The notes under the pieces: model-generated
What the model saw: only the letters and a program-made list of their open reading frames with translations
Told to the model about the DNA's origin: nothing
Databases searched by the model: none
Made by a program: the position numbers and the translations under genes
Shown here: in pieces, positions 24,124-35,800 of the stretch
Layout: every line of letters starts with the position of its first letter
Position numbering within the stretch: position 1 is the stretch's first letter
From: Phytophthora colocasiae
Taxonomy: Eukaryota; Oomycota; Peronosporomycetes; Peronosporales; Peronosporaceae
Assembly (NCBI GenBank): GCA_018806915.1
Contig: JAGKQI010000073.1
Location: 372,001-436,000 of the forward strand
DNA: 64,000 nucleotides
Direction of reading: 5' to 3'

Positions 24124-24326
24124 TACTATTTCGTACTTATCGAAGCACTTTTGGCAGTGCCGCCCGCTTTTGCGGGCGGTTTGTATGTGTTTGGTTGAAA
24201 CCCGTGGGGCTCACTGTTCCAGTTCGCCCCACTACTCACCATCGGCGCCACACCTTCGGCGCGCGCCAGTTGACCGAAGTGCTACCTTCGCTTCGCTCGG
24301 TAGGATGCATTTTAGCCAATCACCGG

Positions 24327-24655
24327 TCTGTAAAGCGGGGCAGCTCAGCATTTTAATCGTACTTAGCTTACTTTTGTCCAATTAAATATTTTGTGGCCGG
24401 GTGTGCGGACCAATCAGAGGCCATTGAGAGGGTTATCATTAGTGGGCTATATTTGTAATTTTGGCATTCCTGAGAGCAGTCTAGAACATAGGATAGGCTA
24501 CACCATGGGAAAATACAGTATAGAATACGTACATGTGTACGAAAATGGAAGACAGGTAGCTACGCAGGTTTATGCGCTAAGACGTTGAACACACACACAA
24601 CGGACACACAGACACACGAACACACAGACACGGCACTGGCCTAGAGGGCGAGAGA
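24327..24655 (+). repeat. First B module of the array (promoter-like, with short ORF)
   Basis: Beginning at GTCTGTAAAGCGGGGCAGCTC, it holds a CCAAT motif (GACCAATCAGAGG), ~40 bp on a TATA-like GGGCTATATTTG, and ~70 bp further an ATG (near 24505) opening a short frame starting MGKYSIEYVHV. It ends in an ACACAG-type microsatellite. Equivalent CCAAT positions are near 24408, 25246, 26127, 27067, 27885, 28761, 29700, 30428 and 31078. The short frame reaches ~45 codons in some copies but is cut by indels in others (an early stop in the copy near 26223), so coding function is doubtful. Confidence 0.7.
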
Positions 24656-27600
24656 CTGGAGTGGTGCCGCCCGCTTTGCCGGGCGGTTTGTATGTGTTTG
24701 GTCGAAACCCGTGGGGCTCACTGTTCCAGTTCGCCCCACTACTCACCATCGGCGCCACACCTTCGGCGCGCGCGCCAGTTGGCGAGGTACTACCTTCGCT
24801 TCGCTGGGTAGGATGTATTTTAGCCGAGTGCCGCCCGCTTTTGCGGGCGGTTTGTATGTGTTTGGTTGAAACCCGTGGGGCTCACTGTTCCAGTTCGCCC
24901 CACTACTCACCATCGGCGCCACACCTTCGGCGCGCGCCAGTTGACCGAGGTGCTACCTTCGCTTCGCTCGGTAAGATGTGTATTTTGTGCCGAGTGCCGC
25001 CCGCTTTTGCGGGCGGTTTGTATGTGTTTGGTTTGAAACCCGTGGGGCTCACTGTTCCAGTTCGCCCCACTGCCTCCATCGGCGCCACACCTTCGGCGCG
25101 CGCCAGTTGGCCGAGGTGCTACCTTCGCTTCGCTCAGTAGGATGCATTTTAGCCAATCTCCGGTCTGTAAAGCGGGGCGGCTCAGCATTTTAATCGTGCC
25201 TTAGCTTCATTTTGTCCAATGAAAATTTTGTGGCCTAGTGTGCGGACCAATCAGAGGCCATTGAGAGGGTTATCATTAGTGGGCTATATTTGTAATTTTG
25301 GCATTCCTGAGAGCAGTCTAGAACATAGGGATAGGCTACACCATGGGAAAATACAGTATAAGAATACGTACATGCACAATGGAGAGACAGGTAACTACGC
25401 AGGTTTATGCGCTAAGACGTTGAACACACACACAACGGACACACAGACGCCGCACTAGCCTGAAGTAGAGACTAGCCAGTGCCGCCCGCTTTGCGGGCGG
25501 TTTGTATGTGTTTGGTGAAGCCCGTGGTGCTCACTGTTCCAGTTCGCCCCACTACTCTCTCCTTCGGCGCCACACCTTCGGCGCGCGCCGGTTGGCCGAG
25601 TGCTACCTTCGCTTCGCTCGGTAGGATGTATTTTAGCCAATCACCAGTGGGGCTGCGGGCTCGCGAGCTCGCGGCTCTATTTCGTACTTATCAAGTAATT
25701 TTAGTTGAGTGGCGCCCGCTTTGCAGGCGGTTAATATAATGTTTGGTTGAAACCCGTAGGGCTCACTGTTCCAGTTCGCCCCACTACTCACCATCGGCGC
25801 CACACCTTCGGCGCGCGCCAGTTGACCGAGGTGCTACCTTCGGGCTTCGCTCGGTAGGATGTATTTTAGCCGAGTGCCGCCCGCTTTTTGCGGGCGGTTT
25901 ATATATGTTTAGTTTGAAACCGTGGGGCTCACTGTTCCAGTTCGCCCCACTACTCACCATCGGCGCCACACCTTCGGCGCGCGCCAGTTGGCCGAGGTGC
26001 TACCTTCGCTTCGCTCGGTAGGATGCATTTTAGCCAATCACCGGTCTGTAAAGCGGGGCAGCTCAGCATTTTGATCGTACTTAGCTTACTTTTGTCCAAT
26101 TAAATATTTTGTGGCCGGGTGTGCGGACCAATCAGAGGCCATGGAGAGGGTTATCATTAGTGGGCTATATTTGTAATTTTGGCATTCCTGAGAGCAGTCT
26201 AGAACATAGGGATAGGCTACACCATGGGAAAATACAGTATATAGAATACGTACATGTACAAAATGGAGAGACAGGTAGCTACGCAGGTTTATGCGCTTAA
26301 GACGTTGAACACACACAACGGACACACAGACGCCGCACTAGCCTGAGAGTAGAGACAGCCGAGTGCCGCCCGCTTTTGCAGGCGGTTTGCAGGTGTATAT
26401 TTGGGTGAAGCCCGTGGTGCTCACTGTTCCAGTTCGCCCCACTACTCTCACCATCGGCGCCACACTTCGCGCGCGCCAGTTAGCCGAGGTGCTACCTTCG
26501 CTTCGCTCGGTGGGATGTGTATTTTAGCCAATCACCAGTGGGGGCTGCGAGCTCGCAGCTATTATTTCGTACTTATCGAAGCAATTTAGCTGAGTGGCGC
26601 CCGCTTTTGCGGGCGATTTGTATGTGTTTGGTTGAAACCCGTGGTGCTCACTGTTCCAGTTCGCCCCACTACTCACCATCGGCGCCACACCTTCGGCGCG
26701 CGCCAGTTGGCCGAGGTGCTACCTTCGCTTCGCTCGGTAGGATGTATTTTAGCCAATCACCAGTGGGGGCTGCGAGCGCGCAGCTATTATTTCGTACTTA
26801 TCGAGCAATATGTTGAGTGGCGCCCGCTTTTGCGGGCGGTTTGTATGTGTTTGGTTGAAACCCGTGGGGCTCACTGTTCCAGTTCGCCCCTACTCTCCCA
26901 TCGGCGCCACACCTTCGGCGCGCGCCAGTTGGCCGAGGTGCTACCTTCGCTTCGCTCGGTAGGATGTATTTTAGCCAATCACCTGTCTGTAAAGCGGGGC
27001 AGCTCAGCATTTTAATCGTACTTTGCTTAATTTTGTCCAATGAAAATTTTGTGGCCGGGTGTGCGGACCAATCAGAGGCCATTGAGAGGGTTATCATTAG
27101 TGGGCTATATTTGTAATTTTGGCATTCCTGAGAGCAGTCTAGAACGTAGGGATAGGCTACACTATGGGAAAATACACTATAGAATACGTACATGTACACA
27201 ATGGAGAGACAGGTAGCTACGCAGGTTTATGCGCTAAGACGTTGAACACACACACAACGGACACACAGACACACAGACACACAGACACGGCACTAGCCTA
27301 GAGGCGAGACTGGCCGAGTGCCGCCCGCTTTTGCGGGCGGTTTGTATGTGTTTGGTCGAAACGTGAACTCACTGTTCCAGTTCGCCCTACTCTCACCATC
27401 GGCGCCACACCTTCGGCGCGCCAGTTGGCCAGTACTACCTTCGCTTCGCTGGAGTAGGATGTATTTTAGCCAAGTGCCGCCCGCTTTTTGCGGGCGGTTT
27501 GTATGTTTTGGATTTGAAACCCGTGGGGCTCACTGTTCCAGTTCGCCCACTGCCACCATCGGCGCCACACCTTCGGCGCGCGCCAGTTGACCGAGGTGCT

Positions 27601-30600
27601 ACCTTCGCTTCGCTCGGTAAGATGTATTTTAAGCCGAGTGCCGCCCGCTTTTGCGGGCGGTTTGTATGTGTTTGGTTGAAACCGTGGGGCTCACTGTTCC
27701 AGTTCGCCCCACTACTCTCCATCGGCGCCACACCTTCGGCGCGCGCCAGTTGGCAGTGCTACCTTCGCTTCGCTCGGTAGGATGCATTTTAGCCAATCTC
27801 GGTCTGTAAAGGGGCAGCTCAGCATTTTAATCATTACTTAGCTTCATTTTGTCCAATGAAAATTTTTGTGGCCAGTGTGCCGGACCAATCAGAGGCCATT
27901 GAGAGGGTTATCATTAGTGGGCTATATTTGTAATTTTGGCATTCCTGAGAGCAGTCTAGAACATAGGATAGGCTACACCCATGGGAAAATACAGTATAGA
28001 ATACGTACATGTACACAATGGAGAGACAGGTAGCTACGCAGGTTTATGCGCTAAGACGTTGAACACACGCACAACGGACACACAGACGCCGCACTAGCCT
28101 AGAGAGTAGAGACTAGCGAAGTGCCGCCCGCTTTTGCGGGCGGTTTGTAAGGTGTTTGGTGAAGCCCGTGGTGCTCACTGTTCCAGTTCGCCCACTACTC
28201 TCCTTCGGCGCCACACCTTCGGCGCGCCGGTTCGAGGTGCTACCTTCGCTTCGCTCGGTAGGATGTATTTTAGCCAATCACCAGTGGGGGCTACGAGCTC
28301 GCGAGCTCGCAGCTACTATTTCGTACTTATCGAAGCAATTTTAGCCGAGTGGCGCCCGCTTTTGCGGGCGGTTAATATGTGTTTGGTTGAAACCCGTGGG
28401 GCTCACTGTTCCAGTTCGCCCCCCAACACACCAACGGCGCCACACCATCGGCGCGCGCCAGTTGACCAGTGCTACCTTCGCTTCGCTCGGTAGGATGTAT
28501 TTTAGCCGAGTGCCGCCCGCTTTTGCGGGCGGTTTATATGTGTTTGGTTGAAACCCGTGGGGCTCACTGTTCCAGTTCGCCCCACTACTCACCATCGGCG
28601 CCACACCTTCGGCGCGCGCCAGTTGGCCGAGGTGCTACCTTCGCTTCGCTCGGTAGGATGCATTTTAGCCAATCACCGGTCTGTAAAGCGGGGCAGCTCA
28701 GCATTTTGATCGTACTTAGCTTACTTTTGTCCAATTAAATATTTTGTGGCCGGGTGTGCGGACCAATCAGAGGCCATGGAGAGGGTTATCATTAGTGGGC
28801 TATATTTGTAATTTTGGCATTCCTGAGAGCAGTCTAGAACATAGGGATAGGCTACACCATGGGAAAATACAGTATATAGAATACGTACATGTACAAAATG
28901 GAGAGACAGGTAGCTACGCAGGTTTATGCGCTAAGACGTTGAACACACACACAACGGACACACAGACGCCGCACTAGCCTAGAGTAGAGACCCAGCCGAG
29001 TGCCGCCCGCTTTTGCGGGCGGTTTGTATGTGTTTAGGTGAAGCCCGTGGTGCTCACTGTTCCAGTTCGCCCCACTACTTTCACCATCGGCGCCACACCT
29101 TCAGCGCGCGCCAGTTCTGCCGAGGTGCTACCTTCGCTTCGCTCGGTAGGATGTATTTTAGCCAATCACCAGTGGGGCTGCGAGCTCGCAGCTATTATTT
29201 CGTACTTATCGAAGCAATTTAGCTGAGTGGCGCCGCTTTTGCGGGCGAATTTGTATGTGTTTGGTTGAAACCCGTGGTGCTCACTGTTCCAGTTCGCCCC
29301 ACTACCACCATCGGCGCCACACCTTCGGCGCGCCAGTTAAGCCGAGGTGCTACCTTCGCTTCGCTCGGTAGGATGTATTTTAGCCAATCACCAGTGGGGC
29401 TGCGAGCTCGCAGCTATTATTTCGTACCTTATCGAAGCAATATGGCCGAGTGGCGCCGCTTTTGCCGGGCGGTTTGTATGTGTTTGGTTGAAACCCGTGG
29501 GGCTCACTGTTCCAGTTCGCCCCCTACTCTCCATCGGCGCCACCTTCGGCGCGCGCCAGTTGGCCGAGGTGCGCTACCTTCGCTTCGCTCGGTAGGATGT
29601 ATTTTAGCCAATCACCTGTCTGTAAAGCGGGGCAGCTCAGCATTTTAATCATGCTTTGCTTAATTTTTGTCAATGAAAATTTTGTGGCCAGGTGTGCCCG
29701 GACCAATCAGAGGCCATTGAGAGGGTTATCATTAGTGGGCTATATTTGTAATTTTGGCATTCCTGAGGCAGTCTAGAACGTAGGATAGGCTACACTATGG
29801 GAAAATACACCATAGAATACGTACATGTACACAATGGAGAGACAGGTAGCTACCGCAGGTTTATGCGCTAAGACGTTGAACACACACACAACGGACACAC
29901 AGACACACAGACACACAGACACGGCACTAGCCTAGAGGGTAGAGACTAGCCGAGTGCCGCCCGCTTTTGCGGGCGGTTTGTATGTGTTTTGGTGAAGCCC
30001 GTGGTGCTAACTGTTCCCAGTTCGCCCCACTACTCACCATCGGCGCCACACCTTCGGCGCGCGCCAGTTGGTCGAGGTGCTACCTTCGCTTCGCTCGGTA
30101 GGATGTATTTTAGCCAATCACCAGTGGGGGCTGCGGAGCCTCGCAGCTACTATTTCGTACTTATCGAAGCAATTTTGGCCGAGTGCCGCCCGCTTTTTGC
30201 GGGCGGTTTGTATGTGTTTGGTCGAAACCCGTGGGGCTCACTGTTCCAGTTCGCCCCACTACCACCGCGCCACACCTTCGGCGCGCGCCAGTTGGCCGAG
30301 GTGCTACCTTCCGCTCTCGGTAGGATGTATTTTTAGCCAATCACCGGTCTGTAAGCGGGGGCAGCTCAGCATTTTAATCGTACTTAGCTTACTTTTGTCC
30401 AATCAAATATTTTGTGGCCGGGTGTGCGGACCAATCAGAGGCCATTGAGAGGGTTATCATTAGTGGGCTATATTTGTAATTTTGGCATTCCTGAGAGCAG
30501 TCTAGAACATAGGGATAGGCTACACCATGGAAAATACAGAATAGAATACGTACATGTACAAAATGGAGAGACAGGTAGCTACGCAGGTTTATGCGCTAAG

Positions 30601-31443
30601 ACGTTGAACACACACACAGCAGGACACACAGACACACAGACACACAGACACGGCACTAGCCTAGAGGGCAGAGACTAGCCGAGTGCCGCCCGCTTTTGCG
30701 GGCGGTGTGTATGTGTTTGGTTGAAACCGTGGTGAACTGTTCCAGTTCGCCCCACTACTCACCATCGGCGCCACACCTTCGGCGCGCCGGTTAGCCGAGT
30801 GCTACCTTCGCTTCGCTCGGTAGGATGTATTTTAGCCGAGTGCCGCCCGCTTTTGCGGGCGGTGTGTATGTTTGGTTGAAACCCGTGGTGAACTGTTCCA
30901 GTTCGCTCCACTACTCACCATCGGCGCCACACCTTCGGCGCGCCAGTTGGCCGAGGTGCTACCTTCGCTTCGGTAGGATGTATTTTAGCCAATCACCGGT
31001 CTGTAAAGGGGCAGCTCAGCATTTTAATCGTACTTAGCTTCATTTGTCCAATCAATTATTTTGTGGCCGGGTGTGCGGACCAATCAGAGGCCATTGAGAG
31101 GGTTATCATTAGTGGGCTATATTTGTAATTTTGGCATTCCTGAGAGCAGTCTAGAACATAGGGATAGGCTACACCATGGGAAAATACAGTATAGAATACG
31201 TACATGTACAAAATGGAGAGACAGGTAGCTACGCAGGTTTATGCGCTACGACGTTGAACAGACACACAGACACACAGACACGGCACTAGCCTAGAGGGTA
31301 GAGATTTGGCGTTGTGTGTCAGTTTCTGGAATCGTACCGGTTAATCAACCAATACAATAATCAAGTGAAAAATATATTCTGTATCAGAATATCTTACCCA
31401 CAATTCAATCTCATTGCCAGAGGAGGAAGACCTTGTCGGAAGA

Positions 31444-32744
31444 ATGAATCTACTGCAGGGCAAGAGCAACCAGTACCTGCGTGAGGCTATACTAGAGGGG
31501 AGTGTGGAGAAGGCGAGACGCTACTTGACGCTGAAGATCGGCAAGGCGGATGTAGCGGCGCTGACCGAGAGCGGCGGCTTCTCCATGCTTCACTGCGCCT
31601 GCCTCGTTGGCAACACACAGATCGCCATGATGCTGCTGCAGTACGGAGCGGACGTGCTCGCTCTCACTGATGTAATACAATAATTATTTTGTATTTTATT
31701 ACTATAATACACTAACGCTAGCTACTGCTACGGCTAGGACGGCTACTCAGCACTGGATCTGGCCATTTGGAGGGGGCATTTACAGATCATTGAGTTGCTG
31801 CGGTCTCAAGGTTGTGTATCACCTATGAAAGGTGGGATGAGTTTAGAGACCGTAGGGTATTTTTCTTGAATCGTACTAACAGTTTATCTATCACTACAGA
31901 ACCCGAGAGTCTCAATGGTAAAGTGATCTCCCACATGGGCCGCAAAGCCACTGTCGTCTTCTTTGAGCCAAGCACCAGCATCCGAACAAGCAGTTTACGT
32001 GGTCTCTACTATGAAGACAAAGGGGAGGCTAAACTGGTGAACCTCTGGGCCGGAACAGACTATAAGATCATTGGCTCCAATCCGTACTACGAGGAGCTAC
32101 GCAAGTTCGACTACCAATACGCAGAGATCCCTGTGACATTGCCAGAAGACTACGACGCCATGCTGCAAGGCGCGCTACAAGGAGCTGCGTTCTTCGACAA
32201 CGACAGTGACAGTGAGAGCGACAACGAGATCGAGGAGATCGTGGAAGTCCGTGTGCCTCCTGGTCCGTTGGGCGTGCTGCTGGACAGCGGCATCCAAGAG
32301 TGCGCGGTCGTGCATGGCTTCACCAATCTCCCGACAGGTGAGAAGGGGCCCATTGAGCAGCACGGCGACGTGTATCCGGGCATGTACATCATGAGCATCA
32401 ACGAGACCAACGCGTCGCTCATGTCCCTGCAGCAGGTCACTCAGCTGCTGGGCAAGCTTGCGCGCAAGGAGAAGCTCATCCGCTTCGCAGTCTTCCGTCC
32501 CGGGTCGCCGCGCAACCGCAGCATGACAGACACAGCGTCGGAAGTGTCCAATCAACGCTCGTCTGTCACTTCCAACGCTTCGCTGCCTCCGCCCGTGCCA
32601 GTCGGTGGTAAACCACCAACGCCAAGCTCCGGTCTCGCAGGTTTCTCGTCGCGTTTCGCCAATCTAGCAGCGTCGGTCATGGACAAGAAACCTCCCACCC
32701 CTCGCACAAGCTTCACCTCGTCAGCAGATGCAGGTGACGAATGA
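31444..32744 (+). CDS. Ankyrin-repeat plus PDZ-domain protein (3 exons)
   Basis: Exons 31444-31671, 31738-31810 and 31900-32744 give 381 residues. Both introns are GT-AG (66 and 89 nt); the second has the branch motif TACTAAC and the first CACTAAC. Residues ~30-105 form ankyrin-type helices (FSMLHCACLVGNTQIAMMLL, then YSALDLAIWRGHLQIIELL). After an acidic stretch (DNDSDSESDNEIEE) a PDZ domain spans ~216-300, with carboxylate-loop-like GPLGVLLD and the closing LLGKLARKEKLIRF. The tail is Ser/Pro-rich with PPTP motifs. Probably a cytoplasmic scaffold; no signal peptide or membrane segment. The first ATG is chosen since frames further upstream start only with TTG. Confidence 0.8.
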
Positions 32745-32878
32745 ATTGGTAAGGTAAATTGAGTTGCTGAACGTCACTTTCTTTATTTTGTTGTGCTCTG
32801 GTTTCCTAAGACGCAGAACTGTACACGGATGGACTCAAGTTCTCTCCTTTGCTAGCTAAATAATACGGTGGCGCAGGC
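32745..32878. other. Convergent intergenic gap
   Basis: 134 bp between the stop codons of the ankyrin-PDZ gene and the FYVE gene. It must hold both polyadenylation regions; no conserved signal stands out. Confidence 0.5.
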
Positions 32879-35800
32879 TTAAAGCACCATGTAGAGCATT
32901 CCCCTGTAGACGTCGGGTCCTGGTAATGTCCAGGATGCAAGCGCGCAGTTTTGGTTGAAGAAATACTGCCTGCCAGTCGTCTGTGAGACAACAGCCTGCC
33001 AGCCGATGCCTGTGCCGTCCGGGCTCTCACCCACGTCTTCAAACGTCGAGTCCACGAGGTAGTCCACGAAGCTGCCGTCGCCCATGGCTAGTGTCAAGTT
33101 AAACAGACTTGTGCGGGGTCCGCCAACCTGCTGCAGATGCTGTTGTGCACGCCGTGCCGCCGGGGCCGCATTCCGGTCCAACAGGCTGATGAAATTGGCG
33201 GCAATCTTGGCTGCCCGATCAGCGTTCGCCTTGCTTTCGAACGTTGTGAGTGCTGCCATTGCCGTCTGCGTACTGGCCGGGGCCTCCGTCGTTGACTTCA
33301 TTTCCTTGCGTAGATCACGCAGACTGGCAGAGATCTGGTTCATACGGTCTAGATGTACCTGCAGATCCTCAAGCTTGAGCGTCTCCTCTTCAGATTCCGG
33401 GGCTGGCGCTGGAGTTGGCACAGGGGTGGATTCTGGAGCAGTTGTGGGGGCAGGTGGGGGTGCAGCACGTGCTTTCTTCGTAGTGCTGGCGTTGGCCATA
33501 CTGTTTGTGAGCATGTCAGCCACCTTAGGTGGTGGGGGAGGAGCCCCAGACGGTCGTGGCGCTGGCGCTCGTCTTGATCCGGCGCTCTTTCGCCCACCCA
33601 CGCCAACCACCAACTTCTTTGCTATTTTACGGACCACCATCGGCACCTCCATTTCCTCCGTTTCCATGCTTAGTCGAGACGCGCTTTCAGGCTGTACATC
33701 TTCTATCTCAAACTCCTCCGTCTCCAAGCTCCGGCGCGGCACGATGCCAACATTTACAGGCTGGATCTCCTCTATGACCAGCTCCTCCACCTCCACTTCC
33801 TCCAGCTCCAGGCTCCGACGCGGCATAGTGCGCACATTTTCGGGCATAATCTCCTCTACAACCAGCTCTTCCATCTGCACTGGAATCGGAACAGACTCCG
33901 ACTTGCCTCCGAACGACCTGCTCTCCACGATCTTCGAGTTCTCATCCACTGTAAGGAAACTAGCAGAATCCGAGTCGTTGGACACTGTATCCAAGCTGGC
34001 ATTCTCTTCCTCTGTGAGGAAACTCGCCACTTCCACCTTGCGCACCATCGGCACGTCCATATCTAGCGTCATAACGGTAGCCTGCGATAGCGATTCCCGC
34101 ACAGCATTGTGTCTCGTGCCTTCTGTATTCAGGAAGTTTCCAGCGTCGTCCTCGGAGAATTCCTCCTCCTCCGAGTCACTATACTCCGCCAGCTCAGCTG
34201 CCTCCGCTTCGTAGTCTCTCTCGGTTCTTGTCGGCTGCTGCGTGAACGAGTCCTTGTACTTACCGATGCCTAAATCCAGTTTCACTGGGGCAGGAGCAAG
34301 GATGCTGTCGCCTAGCAGCTGCGGCTGGAGTTCCTCTACGTCTAACCTGTCTTCGTCTCCAGGCGACGATGGTGACGTCGACGCCTTCGACAAACGCTCA
34401 TTTTTGCCCATCGAAGACGACGTTGGGCGAAACTGGAACATATTCGGCACCTGCTTGCGAATACCTGACGATCCGTTGCCGCTCCCCCTGTTGCCGTCTT
34501 CCACGGAGTCCTGCGAGCTCGTTCCTGCTGTTGAGTCGGATAGAAAGCTGCGCCGAGTTTCGTCCGACGTTTTTCCTGCAGACGCGTGCGAACGCCCCAA
34601 GAACGAGTTGTTAGAAGCCATAGAGCTACGTAAACTCCCGTCGGAGCTGACACGAGACATATCGCTTTGCCTAGCAGACGAAGCACGGCGTGGAAGTTCC
34701 CGACTCTGCATTTTGCTGCTGCATTTGACACAGATGCGCGTCTTGCGCTTGCCTCCAGGCGCCGAGAGATCGCTGAGCCGCTGATGTGCCGTCACGAGTT
34801 GGTGCACGCTGCACTGGCTGCATATGACGTCTCCACACGCTGCACAGTTGTATTTCTTCCGTACGAGAGAGAAACTGCGCGTACACACGACGCAGCAGAC
34901 ACGGCGGCTGAGAGGCACCATGTCCCTCGGCCCAGCGTACACTAACATATCGAGACGGCGCTGGTTGATATGATCGCGGATACAGGCCGAGCGCATCGCC
35001 GCCGTGTCCACCATCTTGTGCACAAGCCACGACGGCAGGCGGTCTCCTAAGTCGTTGATCATCATGGTCACGAACTCCAAACTTCCTGGCGCTCGTTCAC
35101 TCCACGTCTGCAGCGTCAGCGTCTTAGCGCGTACAAAACTGTGTTTCTCGCGGGGCAAAGGAATGTCCAGGTTCACGCTCTTGCTCAACCGGTAGCCGAT
35201 ACGACGACCATCGCCGTCTTGAAAGGAATCCACAAGCTCAACATACACGTAGTCTCGGTGCTTAGCGACAGAAGGGGCCAGCGATCGTGCGCAGTACCAC
35301 TTGACGCACACAAAGCGTTCTTCCGGCGTGCGCGGCACTAGCGTGTACAACACTTGTCCGTCGAGGAACTCGCTGGGGTTCACTGCGTTCTCGTGCTCTG
35401 CAAAATCCGTGGAAGTCTCCGTAATGAGCAGGTCGCTGATCTCCCTGAAGGTGGCGCTGACGTTGCAGCTTCCCCTCACTGCAGCGTCCAATAGCGTGTC
35501 GTCGGGTCCGCTCCTGGCTCGATGCACGGTTACGCCTTCCCTGGCTCTGCTTGGCGTCCAGCGCACGCGGCCGAAGCCCAAGCTGAGGTTGTACGCGTCG
35601 TCTACAGACCTGTCGATGAAGTTCACGAGCGCTTCCATACGCTCCGGCGAGAGCTCAGGGAGGTTCTGCGCCATGTCGCTGACCATGGACGACATACTCT
35701 CGTCTCGGAGACTGGAGGGTGACGTGGCGGAGGACGAACGCGCGGACGGCGAACGCGCCGACAGCGACGAGGACGAAGACAGGAGCATCGAGGCGAATCC

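Larger units (their letters stand above)
23917..31305. repeat. 7.4-kb tandem array with higher-order organisation
   Basis: Two modules alternate. The A module starts with the hairpin CCGCCCGC-TTTT-GCGGGCGG and runs through GGCGCC...GGCGC and CCGAG...CTCGG inverted repeats. It is either ~155-170 bp (S) or ~222-233 bp (L, with an added GCTGCGAGCTCG palindrome segment). Starts are near 23928, 24160, 24667, 24831, 24997, 25482, 25707, 25877, 26363, 26596, 26818, 27320, 27475, 27639, 28121, 28345, 28508, 29000, 29230, 29452, 29956, 30187, 30682 and 30839. B modules (~330 bp) occur nine times, after groups LS, SSS, LSS, LLS, SSS, LSS, LLS, LS, SS. The array starts ~150 bp upstream of the ABC copy 2 ATG. 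Long frames on both strands across it are by-products of the repeat. Confidence 0.95.

Noticed and set aside
23917..31305. CRISPR array
   Set aside because: Unit lengths (160-940 bp), eukaryotic context and lack of unique spacers rule it out.
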